Positions 26,401 through 34,894 of a stretch of 42,015 bases of DNA are shown piece by piece. Positions within the stretch are counted from its first letter, which is position 1, and every line of letters starts with the position of its first letter. The position numbers were made by a program, and so were the translations under genes. The notes below the pieces were generated by a model, which saw nothing but the letters and a program-made list of their open reading frames with translations, did no database searches and had not been told where the DNA came from. This DNA comes from an uncultured Oleiphilus sp. (GTDB lineage Bacteria; Pseudomonadota; Gammaproteobacteria; Pseudomonadales; Oleiphilaceae), in NCBI GenBank assembly GCA_913020245.1, contig CAJWAD010000020.1, positions 1 to 42,015 on the forward strand, written 5' to 3'.

Positions 26401-28268
26401 ACGGTATGCTGTTGTCCGATAAGACCCGCCTTACCGCAGCATTTAACCACATGCATATTTTCCTCGATCCTGATCCCGATACAGCTACGAGCTTTGCAGA
26501 AAGAAAACGATTGTTTGCCTTGCCGCGATCAAGTTGGGTTGATTATAACCACGCACTCATCTCAAAGGGTGGCGGTATTTTCGATCGCTCGGCTAAGTCA
26601 ATTCCACTGAGCCCAGAAATTCAAGCCATGCTTGGCGTGAGTGACAACGCGATGTCGCCGTTAGCACTGATCAACAGCTTACTTAAAATGGATACTGATT
26701 TGTTATGGTTCGGTGGTATCGGTACATATGTGAAAGCCGAAGCTGAAACCAACACAGAGGTGGGAGACCGCGCGAATGACAGTTTACGGGTCAATGCGAC
26801 AGAGTTACGCGTAAAAGTGATCGGTGAGGGCGGTAATTTGGGCATGACGCAATTGAGTCGTATCGAGTTCTCGGCTAATGGCGGTCGTCTCAATACTGAT
26901 TTTATTGATAATGCGGCAGGCGTCGATTGTTCAGACCACGAGGTCAATATAAAAATATTACTTGATCAAGTTATGGCTCGCGGCGATTTAAGCGCCGACG
27001 ACCGTAACCGTCTGTTAGCGGAGATGACGGAAGACGTTGCGGCACATGTACTTGAGCATAATTACCGTCAAACGCAGGCATTGAGCTTAGCTTGTCATGA
27101 TGTGGTGCCCCGATTGGAAGAGTATCGCCGCTTAATGAGTCATATGGAAGGCGAAGGCAAATTAAATCGCGCGCTAGAATACTTGCCTGAAGACGAGAGT
27201 TTTATTGAGCGCAAATCAAGAGGTACGGGTTTAACCCGACCGGAGCTTTCGGTATTGATTTCGTATGTCAAAGGCGAATTAAAAGAAAGCTTAAATGTGG
27301 ATGAATTAGTTAATGATGAGGGTTTAGCACGAGAAGTAGAGTCGGTATTTCCGAAGCGACTGGTCGATACCTACCGCGAAGATATACAAAAGCATCAACT
27401 TCGTAAGGAAATTATCGCTACAAAAGTTGCAAATGACATGGTGAACCACATGGGCATTACCTTTGTGGATCGGCTTTCAACGTCGACGGGCGCAACCGAT
27501 CCGGTGATTGCTCGGGCATATATTATAGCGAAGGACGTATTTCAGCTTGATAAATGGTGGGCGCGCGTCGAAGCGCTCGATCATAAAGTGCCGGCAATGC
27601 TGCAATTGGAGATGATGTCGGAACTCACTGCGTTGATTCGACGCGCCTGCCGCTGGTTAATTCGTAATCGTCGCAGTGAAATGCATATTACCAATGATCA
27701 AGCACGCTTCAAAAAGGATGTCGAATATATTTCTGAGCGATTATCCAGCTTTTTAAATGGAGCGGTATCTACGTTTTGGCAACAACGATTTGATGAGCTA
27801 GTTGAGGCGGGCGTTGATGCAGAGCTTGCGCGTTTTATCGCCGGTGCACCGTTTATTTATGCTGCACTCGGTATTATTGAGGCAAACACAGGAGATGAGC
27901 TTGAAAGGGTTGTGAAGCTTTATTATGCCTTAGGTGAGCGGTTAGACTTGAATTGGTTTGAACAGCAAATCCATAGGCTAAAGCCGAATTCGTACTGGCA
28001 GGCCTTAGCAAGAGAGGCGTTCCGTGAAGATCTGGAATGGCAGCAACGCTCGATTACCGCGGCATTGCTTGCAATGCCAGATGCGCCAACTAATGAAGTG
28101 GAGCATGTAACGCTGTGGGTGGATACACACCCGGAATTGGTCGCGCGTTGGCAACAAACCACAACAGAAATTAAAGCAACATCCGAGCACGATTTTTCTA
28201 TGTTTTCGGTTGCGTTACGTGAACTTCTAGATCTAGCACAAAGCTCGACGCACAGAGCGACAGAATAG
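23406..28268 (+). CDS. gdhB: NAD-specific glutamate dehydrogenase, GDH-180 class
   Basis: Very large enzyme (1620 aa) that deaminates glutamate to 2-oxoglutarate with NAD, usually in amino-acid catabolism. The length matches the GDH-180 class first described in Streptomyces, Pseudomonas and Psychrobacter. Seen: the long N-terminal regulatory region with ACT-like blocks (residues about 30-660); the catalytic core with RGGKVARGGLRWSDRNEDYR, VIVPVGAKGGFVAKKLP, GVGDMAGDVFGNGMLLS and KVIGEGGNLGMTQLSRIEF, then GVDCSDHEVNIKI; and a helical C-terminal part. AAAGGAT precedes the ATG. Single gene, divergent from the moxR operon. Regulation is not readable from the sequence. Confidence 0.97.
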   Translation: MTSVNPLNKATLINTIQDAIDTHVCVAEPSILKKFAAQFLDGAYVGDFQGCTEKDLANYFDELFKFYASYGKADAKVEVSNKVSFNTAGSALRGVANSGNTTISIVVKNMPFLVDSVRMVLNDLKLRIHSIQHGILYAKRSANSLSLINAHDTGAEDCAEALIYVEVDRRDNEAELKEISENLSKTLASVGLTVADYPAMLAEVNNIQVALEAGEMCACDDHERVEAIKFLAWLAENSFTFLAYVEYDITDVDGRPHLVRVDDSRLGLFKAGFNSIPSIAMADLPEHVTNHILNPSLFLFAKSSQRSPVHRPAHADYVVVKRFDENGKVVGERRFLGLYTARVFNESPINIPFIRKKVEAARSLSGFDPRDHSGKEYDQILAVFPRDELFQLTAEQLHDSIMPTLYAQERRQVSLFVRQDAFGRFVTALVHVPRELYNTDVRQKIGRLLMQEIPGVDIEFSTYLSESALARTKFSIKVEDNVGLSIDAQRLEAQISELIQSWQENLEKALTARHAPKKAVDFVHRFRNAFNASYRESYSALQAAEDICKLAVVNDEHELDMSFYTDTREPENYFHLKTYHLNAAMPLSEVLPIFENMGLKVIGETPYRTSDVDGKVVYLQDFTLCNALDSAVNLDALPVLFEPMFRKVWSGEAENDRFNRLLMSSYLDWRSVGVLRSYARYMQQIRVSNSQEAIADTLIGNGGIVSLLLRLFTLRFNPEPNAERDALFTQVESDFVAALDNVPSLTEDKILRLYVSLINATLRCNYYQTDEAGQPKPYISFKLMPSRIPDVPLPVPMFEIFVYSPRIEGVHLRGGKVARGGLRWSDRNEDYRTEVLGLVKAQQVKNAVIVPVGAKGGFVAKKLPKDDRDAFMEEGIACYKLFISGLLDLTDNLVDERVISPEYTVRHDEDDYYLVVAADKGTATFSDIANAISIERGHWLGDAFASGGSQGYDHKGMGITARGAWVSVQRHFREMGHDIQTSPFTCLGVGDMAGDVFGNGMLLSDKTRLTAAFNHMHIFLDPDPDTATSFAERKRLFALPRSSWVDYNHALISKGGGIFDRSAKSIPLSPEIQAMLGVSDNAMSPLALINSLLKMDTDLLWFGGIGTYVKAEAETNTEVGDRANDSLRVNATELRVKVIGEGGNLGMTQLSRIEFSANGGRLNTDFIDNAAGVDCSDHEVNIKILLDQVMARGDLSADDRNRLLAEMTEDVAAHVLEHNYRQTQALSLACHDVVPRLEEYRRLMSHMEGEGKLNRALEYLPEDESFIERKSRGTGLTRPELSVLISYVKGELKESLNVDELVNDEGLAREVESVFPKRLVDTYREDIQKHQLRKEIIATKVANDMVNHMGITFVDRLSTSTGATDPVIARAYIIAKDVFQLDKWWARVEALDHKVPAMLQLEMMSELTALIRRACRWLIRNRRSEMHITNDQARFKKDVEYISERLSSFLNGAVSTFWQQRFDELVEAGVDAELARFIAGAPFIYAALGIIEANTGDELERVVKLYYALGERLDLNWFEQQIHRLKPNSYWQALAREAFREDLEWQQRSITAALLAMPDAPTNEVEHVTLWVDTHPELVARWQQTTTEIKATSEHDFSMFSVALRELLDLAQSSTHRATE

Positions 28269-28585
28269 TCATTGACGGCCATTATTCAATTGAATAATAT
28301 GAACATAATAGTGCGCGCTCGCTACTGTTCGGTAAAAAATAGAAGCTTTGCGCATATTAATTAGATACTTATGGTACTTTGCGTTATCGCGTTCATTTTG
28401 CAAGAGCATTAGTTTGCTTGTTTGCTTAGTGTTACGGTCGTTTAACGTTTCGCGTGATATTAGGATTGTCGATATCTCAAAGACGTTTTATGACTCGTGA
28501 CTTTGGTCTACGTAAACATTGATCTAGGCGTCTCGCGTCCCACACTTTTGACCGTCATTCACCTTTTTTATTAAGGAAGGAAGCC
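28269..28585. other. Intergenic region after gdhB
   Basis: 317 bases without a gene. Near its start is an 18-bp perfect palindrome (28281-28298, ATTATTCAATTGAATAAT). The remainder is AT-rich, with no clear sigma-70 promoter by eye, and ends in the ribosome site AAGGAAGG for the lipoprotein. It should contain the promoter of the 28586-32660 gene pair. Confidence 0.6.
28281..28298. repeat. 18-bp perfect palindrome
   Basis: ATTATTCAATTGAATAAT, twofold symmetric with no spacer, 13 nt after the gdhB stop. It has no T-tract and little G+C, so it is a poor terminator and could be a protein-binding site. Confidence 0.5.
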
Positions 28586-30706
28586 GTGCCGCATTTACCT
28601 ATTCAGTCGAGTCTGTTAGTTGGTCTTTTTTTTATTCTTGCAGGTTGTGGCGGGGGCGGTGGCGGTGATGATGCTTCTGGCGGGAATGTCAGTTCAGCTG
28701 GAAATCTAGAAGCGGTTGGGGTGAAGGTGTCCACCGAGACGCCTAACGCAGGCCATCAGATAGCTCTTAACACCACTATTCGGTCGACACAAGCGTACAC
28801 AGATATGCCGGTGGTTTATGCACTAATTAGTAAGAAAGATGCCGATGCAGAGCTTGATGAGATTAGAGTGTTATTTTTTGGTGATGACTATGTTATCCCT
28901 AACGTCAAACAAGGCGCACATGATTACAGCATTAAAGCAATTATTCCGCTTGAAAGTAGAGACGAGTCTGAATGGTATTTAACGCCCATTATTGACCCGC
29001 AGGGTACGGTCACTGAATTAAACAAAGATGATAACTTCCTGGATGAAGACTCAGTGGTGCTTTTATCCATTTCGAATGAAAACACCGAGCGTCCTGATGT
29101 CGTTGTTGCGAGTGTGGACTATGATGACAATATGGTCTTGGATGTATTTGCTGACAGTATTTCGTTAGACCTCAACGGCGATCCTCTAGACGCAATAGAT
29201 TTTATAGACCCAGAAACTGGGGATATTACCCCCGTAATTGACACGACTAATTACGATTTTGGTGCGAGTATTGAGTTGTTTTTAAGTGGTGCTAATCCTT
29301 TAACAATAAACGCCTATGCTGATCTCGTAACTGTCTCTGTTGTTGATGGAGTTGAAGTGGTTAATGATTACCCGTTGCTGGTCTGGGACGCAGCCTCGGG
29401 CGCCGATGGGAATTATGAATACGAGGTTTCGCAAGAGATCTATCCGGATGAATCTAATATTGTAGAACTTGATTTTCTTATTCCTGGCGCGATTAATAAT
29501 GATGTCGAAATAAAATTCGAAGAAGATATCGATGATTCTGGGCTGATTGATTCGATCAATATACGAGATATTGTAAGCAGAGATCTTGGCCCTGATACCG
29601 TTCATTTTGTGCGGGTTAAACTAGATCGTAACGATGAATTCGATGAATATGAAGATGGATTTGTTAACGATGAATTGGTCGATGGCATTACTGATGAGCT
29701 AGCAGAACGCGCTGAAGATGACTCGGAAATCTGGCTTGATTTGAATATCGTAGCCGAAGATACCGACCCTGCAATCGACCAAACAACTGGCGAATTAAAG
29801 CCGTTAGAGCCAGATGAATGTCGACCTACTGAATACACTAAACAGTTCGATAAACTTTGGGGCGGACGCTATCTATCACTTGCGTTGAACGTAAGTCAAA
29901 ACTCGTTTATCACTGAATCTGATGGCGCGCTTGCGGATTTGAATGCAACCGTGCCGCTTACGATATTTGGAGAACGTATTACGATCGCTGAGTTTGTGAC
30001 AAAGGCTAACGTTATTCCAACCTCACCCGAGAATCAAAGTGACCAAGCATTTAATCAATCTATTAAAGCGCTCGACGTAACGATATATACGCAATCCTCT
30101 TTAAATACTGAACAAGCTTTTCCTGTTACGGCAAAAACCTACAAAAAAGAAAGAGTGTTCCCGTTAGGCGGTTACCCGGTGACCGTAAGTGGGAGTGCCA
30201 CAGCCGAATTAGGGCTTGAGCTATCTGGCGATCTTGCTCAAAATTCACTTAGTTTAGAGGTGGGACCTTATGCAAGGATAGGTGGAGCAGCTTCTGCTGG
30301 TGTTGATGTGGCTGTCGTTAATATCGCATTAGAGGGTGAGTTGGTGTTGTTAAAAGATGAACTGAAAGCTCGGGTTGATGCGCAACTCAGTCCGATTGAA
30401 AATAACGAGATTGAGGCAACGCTTGCAGCATCATTAGTGAATAAGTTAACCGGTCCTAACGGCTCACTTAAGGTAGCTTTGAAGCTTGATTCATGTCTTG
30501 GAATAGCAAATGTGGCGAATTCCGTTATTAAAACTATTGGTTGCGGTGTCGTCAGTCTATTCGGTGGTAGTTGCAGTAGCCGACGAATAATTCCTAAATG
30601 TCCCCAACAAGAAGTAGCTTCTTTGCGGTTAGCGAGTTTTTCCTCTTTCGAGCGTCTGGATACGCTTGTTAATGTAAATAGAGAAGTTAGATTGTGTTTT
30701 GACTGA
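28586..30706 (+). CDS. Large outer-membrane-type lipoprotein, family not recognised
   Basis: A 706-aa protein with a lipoprotein signal peptide (FFILAGC, lipidated Cys 21) and a Gly-Asp-rich linker; Gly at +2 suggests outer-membrane sorting. Residues about 40-150 read like a CARDB/Ig-type adhesion domain (VKVSTETPNAGHQIALNTTI to TELNKDDNFLDEDSV). Residues about 165-410 are very Asp/Glu-rich (VDYDDNMVLDVFADSISLDL). The last 290 residues form a beta-rich region with Gly-Ala alternation (PVTVSGSATAELGLELSGDL) and end with several Cys (GGSCSSRR). The start is GTG with a strong AAGGAAGG site. It is followed 67 nt later by the HEAT-repeat gene, so the two probably form an operon. I do not recognise a family for the whole protein. 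Confidence 0.85.
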   Translation: MPHLPIQSSLLVGLFFILAGCGGGGGGDDASGGNVSSAGNLEAVGVKVSTETPNAGHQIALNTTIRSTQAYTDMPVVYALISKKDADAELDEIRVLFFGDDYVIPNVKQGAHDYSIKAIIPLESRDESEWYLTPIIDPQGTVTELNKDDNFLDEDSVVLLSISNENTERPDVVVASVDYDDNMVLDVFADSISLDLNGDPLDAIDFIDPETGDITPVIDTTNYDFGASIELFLSGANPLTINAYADLVTVSVVDGVEVVNDYPLLVWDAASGADGNYEYEVSQEIYPDESNIVELDFLIPGAINNDVEIKFEEDIDDSGLIDSINIRDIVSRDLGPDTVHFVRVKLDRNDEFDEYEDGFVNDELVDGITDELAERAEDDSEIWLDLNIVAEDTDPAIDQTTGELKPLEPDECRPTEYTKQFDKLWGGRYLSLALNVSQNSFITESDGALADLNATVPLTIFGERITIAEFVTKANVIPTSPENQSDQAFNQSIKALDVTIYTQSSLNTEQAFPVTAKTYKKERVFPLGGYPVTVSGSATAELGLELSGDLAQNSLSLEVGPYARIGGAASAGVDVAVVNIALEGELVLLKDELKARVDAQLSPIENNEIEATLAASLVNKLTGPNGSLKVALKLDSCLGIANVANSVIKTIGCGVVSLFGGSCSSRRIIPKCPQQEVASLRLASFSSFERLDTLVNVNREVRLCFD

Positions 30707-30773
30707 CATCTCGAACTTGAAAATTAGAATACTTACTCACTAATACGACTATATTGAAAGCGATCGTTTATCT

Positions 30774-32660
30774 ATGCAAGTAACGGGGCAGAATGGGTGG
30801 GGGCGGCCATTGCTTTTGACAGCGATTGTGATGGTAGTGGTCGCTTTGATTGTCGGGTTTTGGTTGGGCCGTGCCCAAGATGATCGCATTCGGTCGATCA
30901 TTAGCGCAAGTTTGCCTAAATCAGAGGCGCTGCCAAATGTGATTTGGCGCAAACATGACCGCTTAGCATACGCTCTCAGCTTGGATGGTTTAATAAGCCC
31001 CGTCTCCAGTGAGCCAATGGTTTATCACCTTGATAGCCGTTTATGTGTGCATGTACTTGAAATAGCGCCGAGCAACACTCTCGTTAGTATGCAGTTGCGA
31101 AATATTTCGCGAACCTACCGCGATGAAATTGATCCGAAAACGCAGGCCGCGATGAGTTTACCCTTTTTAGTGACGTTTACCGGAGGACTTCCGTCGAAAA
31201 TTCACTTTCCTGAAGAGCTTGATGTAAAGGTTCAGTTTGAAATTTCTGAAATTATTCGTACCTTTCAGGTATCACTTCCTGAAACGTCGGTTAATACTTG
31301 GCAGACGCTAGAAAGCCATGAAGACGGCCAATATCAGGCAGCTTATCAAGTTGATTCAGACGGCGTATTTACCAAGAAAAAGCTCCGGTATCAGTCACTA
31401 GGGCCTTCCGCTCAAGACCTAAATGTTGACGCGCTTCACGTTATAAATTCGTTGGCAACGCTAACGCCTGCCAAAAATGCAAGTTGGTGGAAAGAAGCCC
31501 AGGTTAACGATGAGGTTGAATTTTTGGTTGGAAATGCGCCATTTATTCGAATCAAAAAGCATTCTGTATTGACCACTTTGCGCGAAGAATGCCAACCCAA
31601 TGCTGAATTTGATAATATCTCGAACACGCAAAGCATACTCGATATTGTGATCAGCGATGAGTTCAAGAACATAAAGCCTGCTGCCGTTCAGACACGTGCG
31701 CCAAGTGCCGGAGACCGTGCACGCTTTCGGAAAATAGCTTTAGCATTTATGGGTAGCGACGAGCCGAACCTTTCGAATATGCAGTTACTCGCGGATATGT
31801 TGATTGAGTTTCCAGCGTTATCCTCTCAAATTCCGTTATTGCTATCGCAAGATAGTATCAGTGAGACCGTATCAGCGGGCCTGATTCATGCGTTGGAGCT
31901 CGCTGGGAACGAGGCATCTCAGCGAGTGCTGAGTGATATGACCAGCGAAGCTAGTGGGCAGCATGCGAATCGTTTACGGTCGATAATTGGCTTGTCAGGT
32001 GTCGAGAATCCATCCGCGCACAGTATCGAGACACTTATGCAGATTGCTGAGAGTGGAGGCGATCCGAAGAGTGAAGACTTGGCGAACACTGCCTTGCTCG
32101 CGCTCGGGAATATTAGTAAAACGCTTCGAGAGGCCGGAGACGAGAGCTATGGCGATCTAAGTACTCGACTTGGCTCAGATTTAACTGGTCAGACCAGAGA
32201 AACCAAATCAGTAATACTGGCTGCGATAGCGAATGCAGAAGATCCAAGCCTTTTGCCTTATGCTGAAGCTGAGTTAGAAGACTCGGAGAGTATGGTGCGT
32301 ATTGCAGCCGCGCAAGCGCTCGCATCGGTCGATTCGCCTGAATCATTATCTATCTTATTCAGGGGGCTGCAAGGCGAGAATAATAGTCAAGTGAAGGCGT
32401 CAATAGTGGATGGGCTGAGTCAACTTAGCTACAAAGACGATGCGGTATTCGATTCAATTTTGACCATGATTGCGACTGAACAAGACAAGCAGGTCAGAGG
32501 GACGATGGCACTTTACTTAGCTGATAATCTCGATATTTATTCAACTAGCCGTCAAATGCTCCAAACATTTGTTTATGATGAGCGCAACAAGGCAGTGTTT
32601 CGCGCTGATGTAGCAAGTAAGCTACGCGCTAGCCAAGCAAAGGATAGCATTGAGCGCTGA
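30774..32660 (+). CDS. Membrane-anchored HEAT-repeat protein, possibly lipid-transfer-like
   Basis: A 628-aa protein. Seen: an N-terminal signal anchor (PLLLTAIVMVVVALIVGFWL) placing the rest in the periplasm; a beta-rich region about 50-310 with Y-x-L-S-L-D-G and PFLVTFTGGLPSKIHFPEEL, then IIRTFQVSLPE, EDGQYQAAYQVD and KKKLRYQS; and a helical repeat region about 325-620 of HEAT type (TALLALGNISKTL, SMVRIAAAQALASVDSPESL, VKASIVDGLSQLSY). The order of a beta-rich N-sheet-like part with a W..E..G.Y..Y pattern before a helical superhelix recalls the lipid-transfer domain of vitellogenin and MTP. That link is inferred from pattern only. No enzyme motif is present. Weak ribosome site; likely cotranscribed with the lipoprotein. 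Confidence 0.85.
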   Translation: MQVTGQNGWGRPLLLTAIVMVVVALIVGFWLGRAQDDRIRSIISASLPKSEALPNVIWRKHDRLAYALSLDGLISPVSSEPMVYHLDSRLCVHVLEIAPSNTLVSMQLRNISRTYRDEIDPKTQAAMSLPFLVTFTGGLPSKIHFPEELDVKVQFEISEIIRTFQVSLPETSVNTWQTLESHEDGQYQAAYQVDSDGVFTKKKLRYQSLGPSAQDLNVDALHVINSLATLTPAKNASWWKEAQVNDEVEFLVGNAPFIRIKKHSVLTTLREECQPNAEFDNISNTQSILDIVISDEFKNIKPAAVQTRAPSAGDRARFRKIALAFMGSDEPNLSNMQLLADMLIEFPALSSQIPLLLSQDSISETVSAGLIHALELAGNEASQRVLSDMTSEASGQHANRLRSIIGLSGVENPSAHSIETLMQIAESGGDPKSEDLANTALLALGNISKTLREAGDESYGDLSTRLGSDLTGQTRETKSVILAAIANAEDPSLLPYAEAELEDSESMVRIAAAQALASVDSPESLSILFRGLQGENNSQVKASIVDGLSQLSYKDDAVFDSILTMIATEQDKQVRGTMALYLADNLDIYSTSRQMLQTFVYDERNKAVFRADVASKLRASQAKDSIER

Positions 32661-32780
32661 CTTGAGATGCCAGCTACAGCGTAACATTTAGCTGCTAAGT
32701 AGTGTTTGCCTGTTTACAAAAAACTAAATCCCCATTTATACATACTTTTTGTCACGCTAGCCTCCATGTTTTCACGAGTT

Positions 32781-32823
32781 AACAGAAACTTCTGTTGCTC
32801 GTTTTGTGCATTTAGGGGAAAAT
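32781..32823 (+). promoter_or_regulatory. Possible tkt promoter with an overlapping inverted repeat
   Basis: Inverted repeat AACAGAA-AC-TTCTGTT (32781-32796) overlaps a weak -35-like TTGCTC (32795-32800), with a -10-like GAAAAT at 32818-32823 after a 17-bp spacer, 37 nt before the tkt ATG. Each hexamer is a poor match, but the spacing and position are right. The repeat could be an operator; it does not resemble the HexR or Cra/FruR sites I know. Confidence 0.35.
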
Positions 32824-32860
32824 ACAGCGCCTTTTTTATTACCGTGTTAGGAGACTATTG

Positions 32861-34855
32861 ATGTCGTCACGTCGACAACTTGCAAATGCCATTCGCGCTT
32901 TAAGTATGGACGCCGTTCAGAAAGCAAAATCTGGCCATCCCGGTGCGCCGATGGGGATGGCTGATATTGCTGAAGTCCTCTGGAATGGCTATCTCCAACA
33001 CAACCCAGCTAATCCTAATTGGATAAACCGTGATCGCTTTGTGCTGTCTAATGGTCACGGTTCTATGCTTATCTATTCTTTGCTGCACTTAACGGGGTAT
33101 GAGCTAAGTCTTGAAGATCTCAAAAACTTCCGGCAGTTGCATTCAAAAACGGCAGGGCATCCAGAATTTGGGTATGCGCCAGGGGTTGAGACAACGACTG
33201 GGCCGTTGGGCCAAGGCATTGCAAATGCGGTAGGGATGGCACTCGCTGAAAAATCACTCGCTGCGCAGTTTAATAAAGACGGCCATGAGGTAGTTGACCA
33301 CTACACGTATGCGTTTACGGGGGATGGATGCTTAATGGAGGGTATCTCGCATGAGGTCTGTTCATTAGCGGGTACCTTGGGTCTAGGTAAGTTAATCGTA
33401 TTTTATGATGATAATGGTATTTCCATTGATGGCGAGGTTGAAGGCTGGTTTACCGACGACACGCCCAAACGGTTTGAATCATACGGTTGGCAGGTGCTGC
33501 CAGCGGTAGATGGTCACGATGCTGAGGCGGTTGAACGTGCTCTGTTGAGTGCGCGTGAGAACACGACCCAACCCACATTAATTTGTTGCAAAACCTTGAT
33601 TGGTTTTGGTTCGCCGAACAAACAAGGCAAAGAAGATTGTCACGGTGCGCCATTAGGTGATGACGAAATTGTACTAACACGTGAAGCGCTGGGCTGGGAA
33701 TATGGGCCCTTTGAAATACCCGATGACGTGTATACCGGATGGAATGCAAAAGCTGCTGGGGCGGAGCGTGAGCAAGCATGGAATGAAAAATATGCGGCGT
33801 ATGAGGCAGCATATCCTGATTTGGCATCTGAGTTATTACGAAGAATGGCGGGCGAGTTACCGGCGAACTTTGCTGCCGATGCGCAAGCATACATAGAACA
33901 ATGCCAGCAAAGCGGCGATACCATTGCCAGCCGAAAAGCGTCGCAAAACACCTTGAATGCTTTCGGTCCTTTACTACCCGAATTCTTAGGTGGATCTGCT
34001 GATTTAGCGCCTTCAAACTTAACCATGTGGAGTGGATCAAAGGCCATTACGGCAGATGATGCATCGGGAAATTATTTGCATTACGGTGTTCGTGAGTTTG
34101 GTATGGCTGCAATCATGAACGGGATTGTGCTACATGGTGGCTTTATACCTTATGGCGCAACCTTCCTGATCTTTATGGAATATGCGCGTAATGCGGTAAG
34201 GATGGCTGCGCTGATGAAGCAGCGTACAATTTATGTGTTCACGCATGATTCGATTGGTTTAGGGGAAGACGGGCCTACGCATCAGCCGGTTGAGCAGATG
34301 TCTAGTTTGCGTCATACGCCGAATATGAGCACGTGGCGGCCTTGTGATGCAGTTGAATCGGCGGTGGCATGGAAATACGCGGTTGAGCGCAAAGATGGTC
34401 CGGTCTCATTAATTTTTTCTCGCCAAGGCCTTCCGCATCAATCACGTAGTGAACAGCAGCTGAGGGATGTTGAAAAAGGCGCTTACGTACTGTCTGGCGG
34501 TGAGGGTACACCCGACCTGATTTTGATTGCGACTGGATCCGAAATTGGTCTTGCACAAGAAGCGGCGCTTAAATTACGTGCAAACGGCACAAATGTTCGA
34601 GTCGTGTCGATGCCATCTACAGACGTGTTTGATAAGCAAGGTGCAGACTATAAGCAACAAGTGTTACCCCTTGAGGTGACCGCGCGTATTGCGATAGAAG
34701 CAGGTATTGCTGATTTTTGGTACAAATATGTTGGATTAGACGGCCGTATTATTGGTATGGAAACCTTTGGTGAGTCTGCGCCTGCTAACTTATTGTTTGA
34801 GGAATTCGGCTTTACCGTTGATAACGTGGTGTCGGTTGCAGAAGAACTTCTCTAA
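32861..34855 (+). CDS. tkt: Transketolase
   Basis: TPP-dependent enzyme (664 aa) that moves two-carbon units in the non-oxidative pentose phosphate pathway and supplies erythrose 4-phosphate, the substrate of the next gene. Seen: [36 protein letters not shown], the TPP/metal motif [13 protein letters not shown] with DDNGISIDG, the pyrimidine domain [13 protein letters not shown] and [18 protein letters not shown], and a C-terminal domain ending in [16 protein letters not shown]. The open frame begins at a TTG one codon earlier; ATG 32861 follows TAGGAGA and is the start. Heads the tkt-epd-pgk-fba cluster, 39 nt from epd. Confidence 0.98.
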   Translation: MSSRRQLANAIRALSMDAVQKAKSGHPGAPMGMADIAEVLWNGYLQHNPANPNWINRDRFVLSNGHGSMLIYSLLHLTGYELSLEDLKNFRQLHSKTAGHPEFGYAPGVETTTGPLGQGIANAVGMALAEKSLAAQFNKDGHEVVDHYTYAFTGDGCLMEGISHEVCSLAGTLGLGKLIVFYDDNGISIDGEVEGWFTDDTPKRFESYGWQVLPAVDGHDAEAVERALLSARENTTQPTLICCKTLIGFGSPNKQGKEDCHGAPLGDDEIVLTREALGWEYGPFEIPDDVYTGWNAKAAGAEREQAWNEKYAAYEAAYPDLASELLRRMAGELPANFAADAQAYIEQCQQSGDTIASRKASQNTLNAFGPLLPEFLGGSADLAPSNLTMWSGSKAITADDASGNYLHYGVREFGMAAIMNGIVLHGGFIPYGATFLIFMEYARNAVRMAALMKQRTIYVFTHDSIGLGEDGPTHQPVEQMSSLRHTPNMSTWRPCDAVESAVAWKYAVERKDGPVSLIFSRQGLPHQSRSEQQLRDVEKGAYVLSGGEGTPDLILIATGSEIGLAQEAALKLRANGTNVRVVSMPSTDVFDKQGADYKQQVLPLEVTARIAIEAGIADFWYKYVGLDGRIIGMETFGESAPANLLFEEFGFTVDNVVSVAEELL

Positions 34856-34894
34856 TTTCTCGCCGCGATTGGTCGCGCACGTGGAGCAGCAATC

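Noticed and set aside
33450-34047. Long antisense open frames (196 and 135 aa) within tkt
   Set aside because: They lie wholly opposite a clear transketolase, lack recognisable domains and ribosome sites, and are shadows of codon bias.
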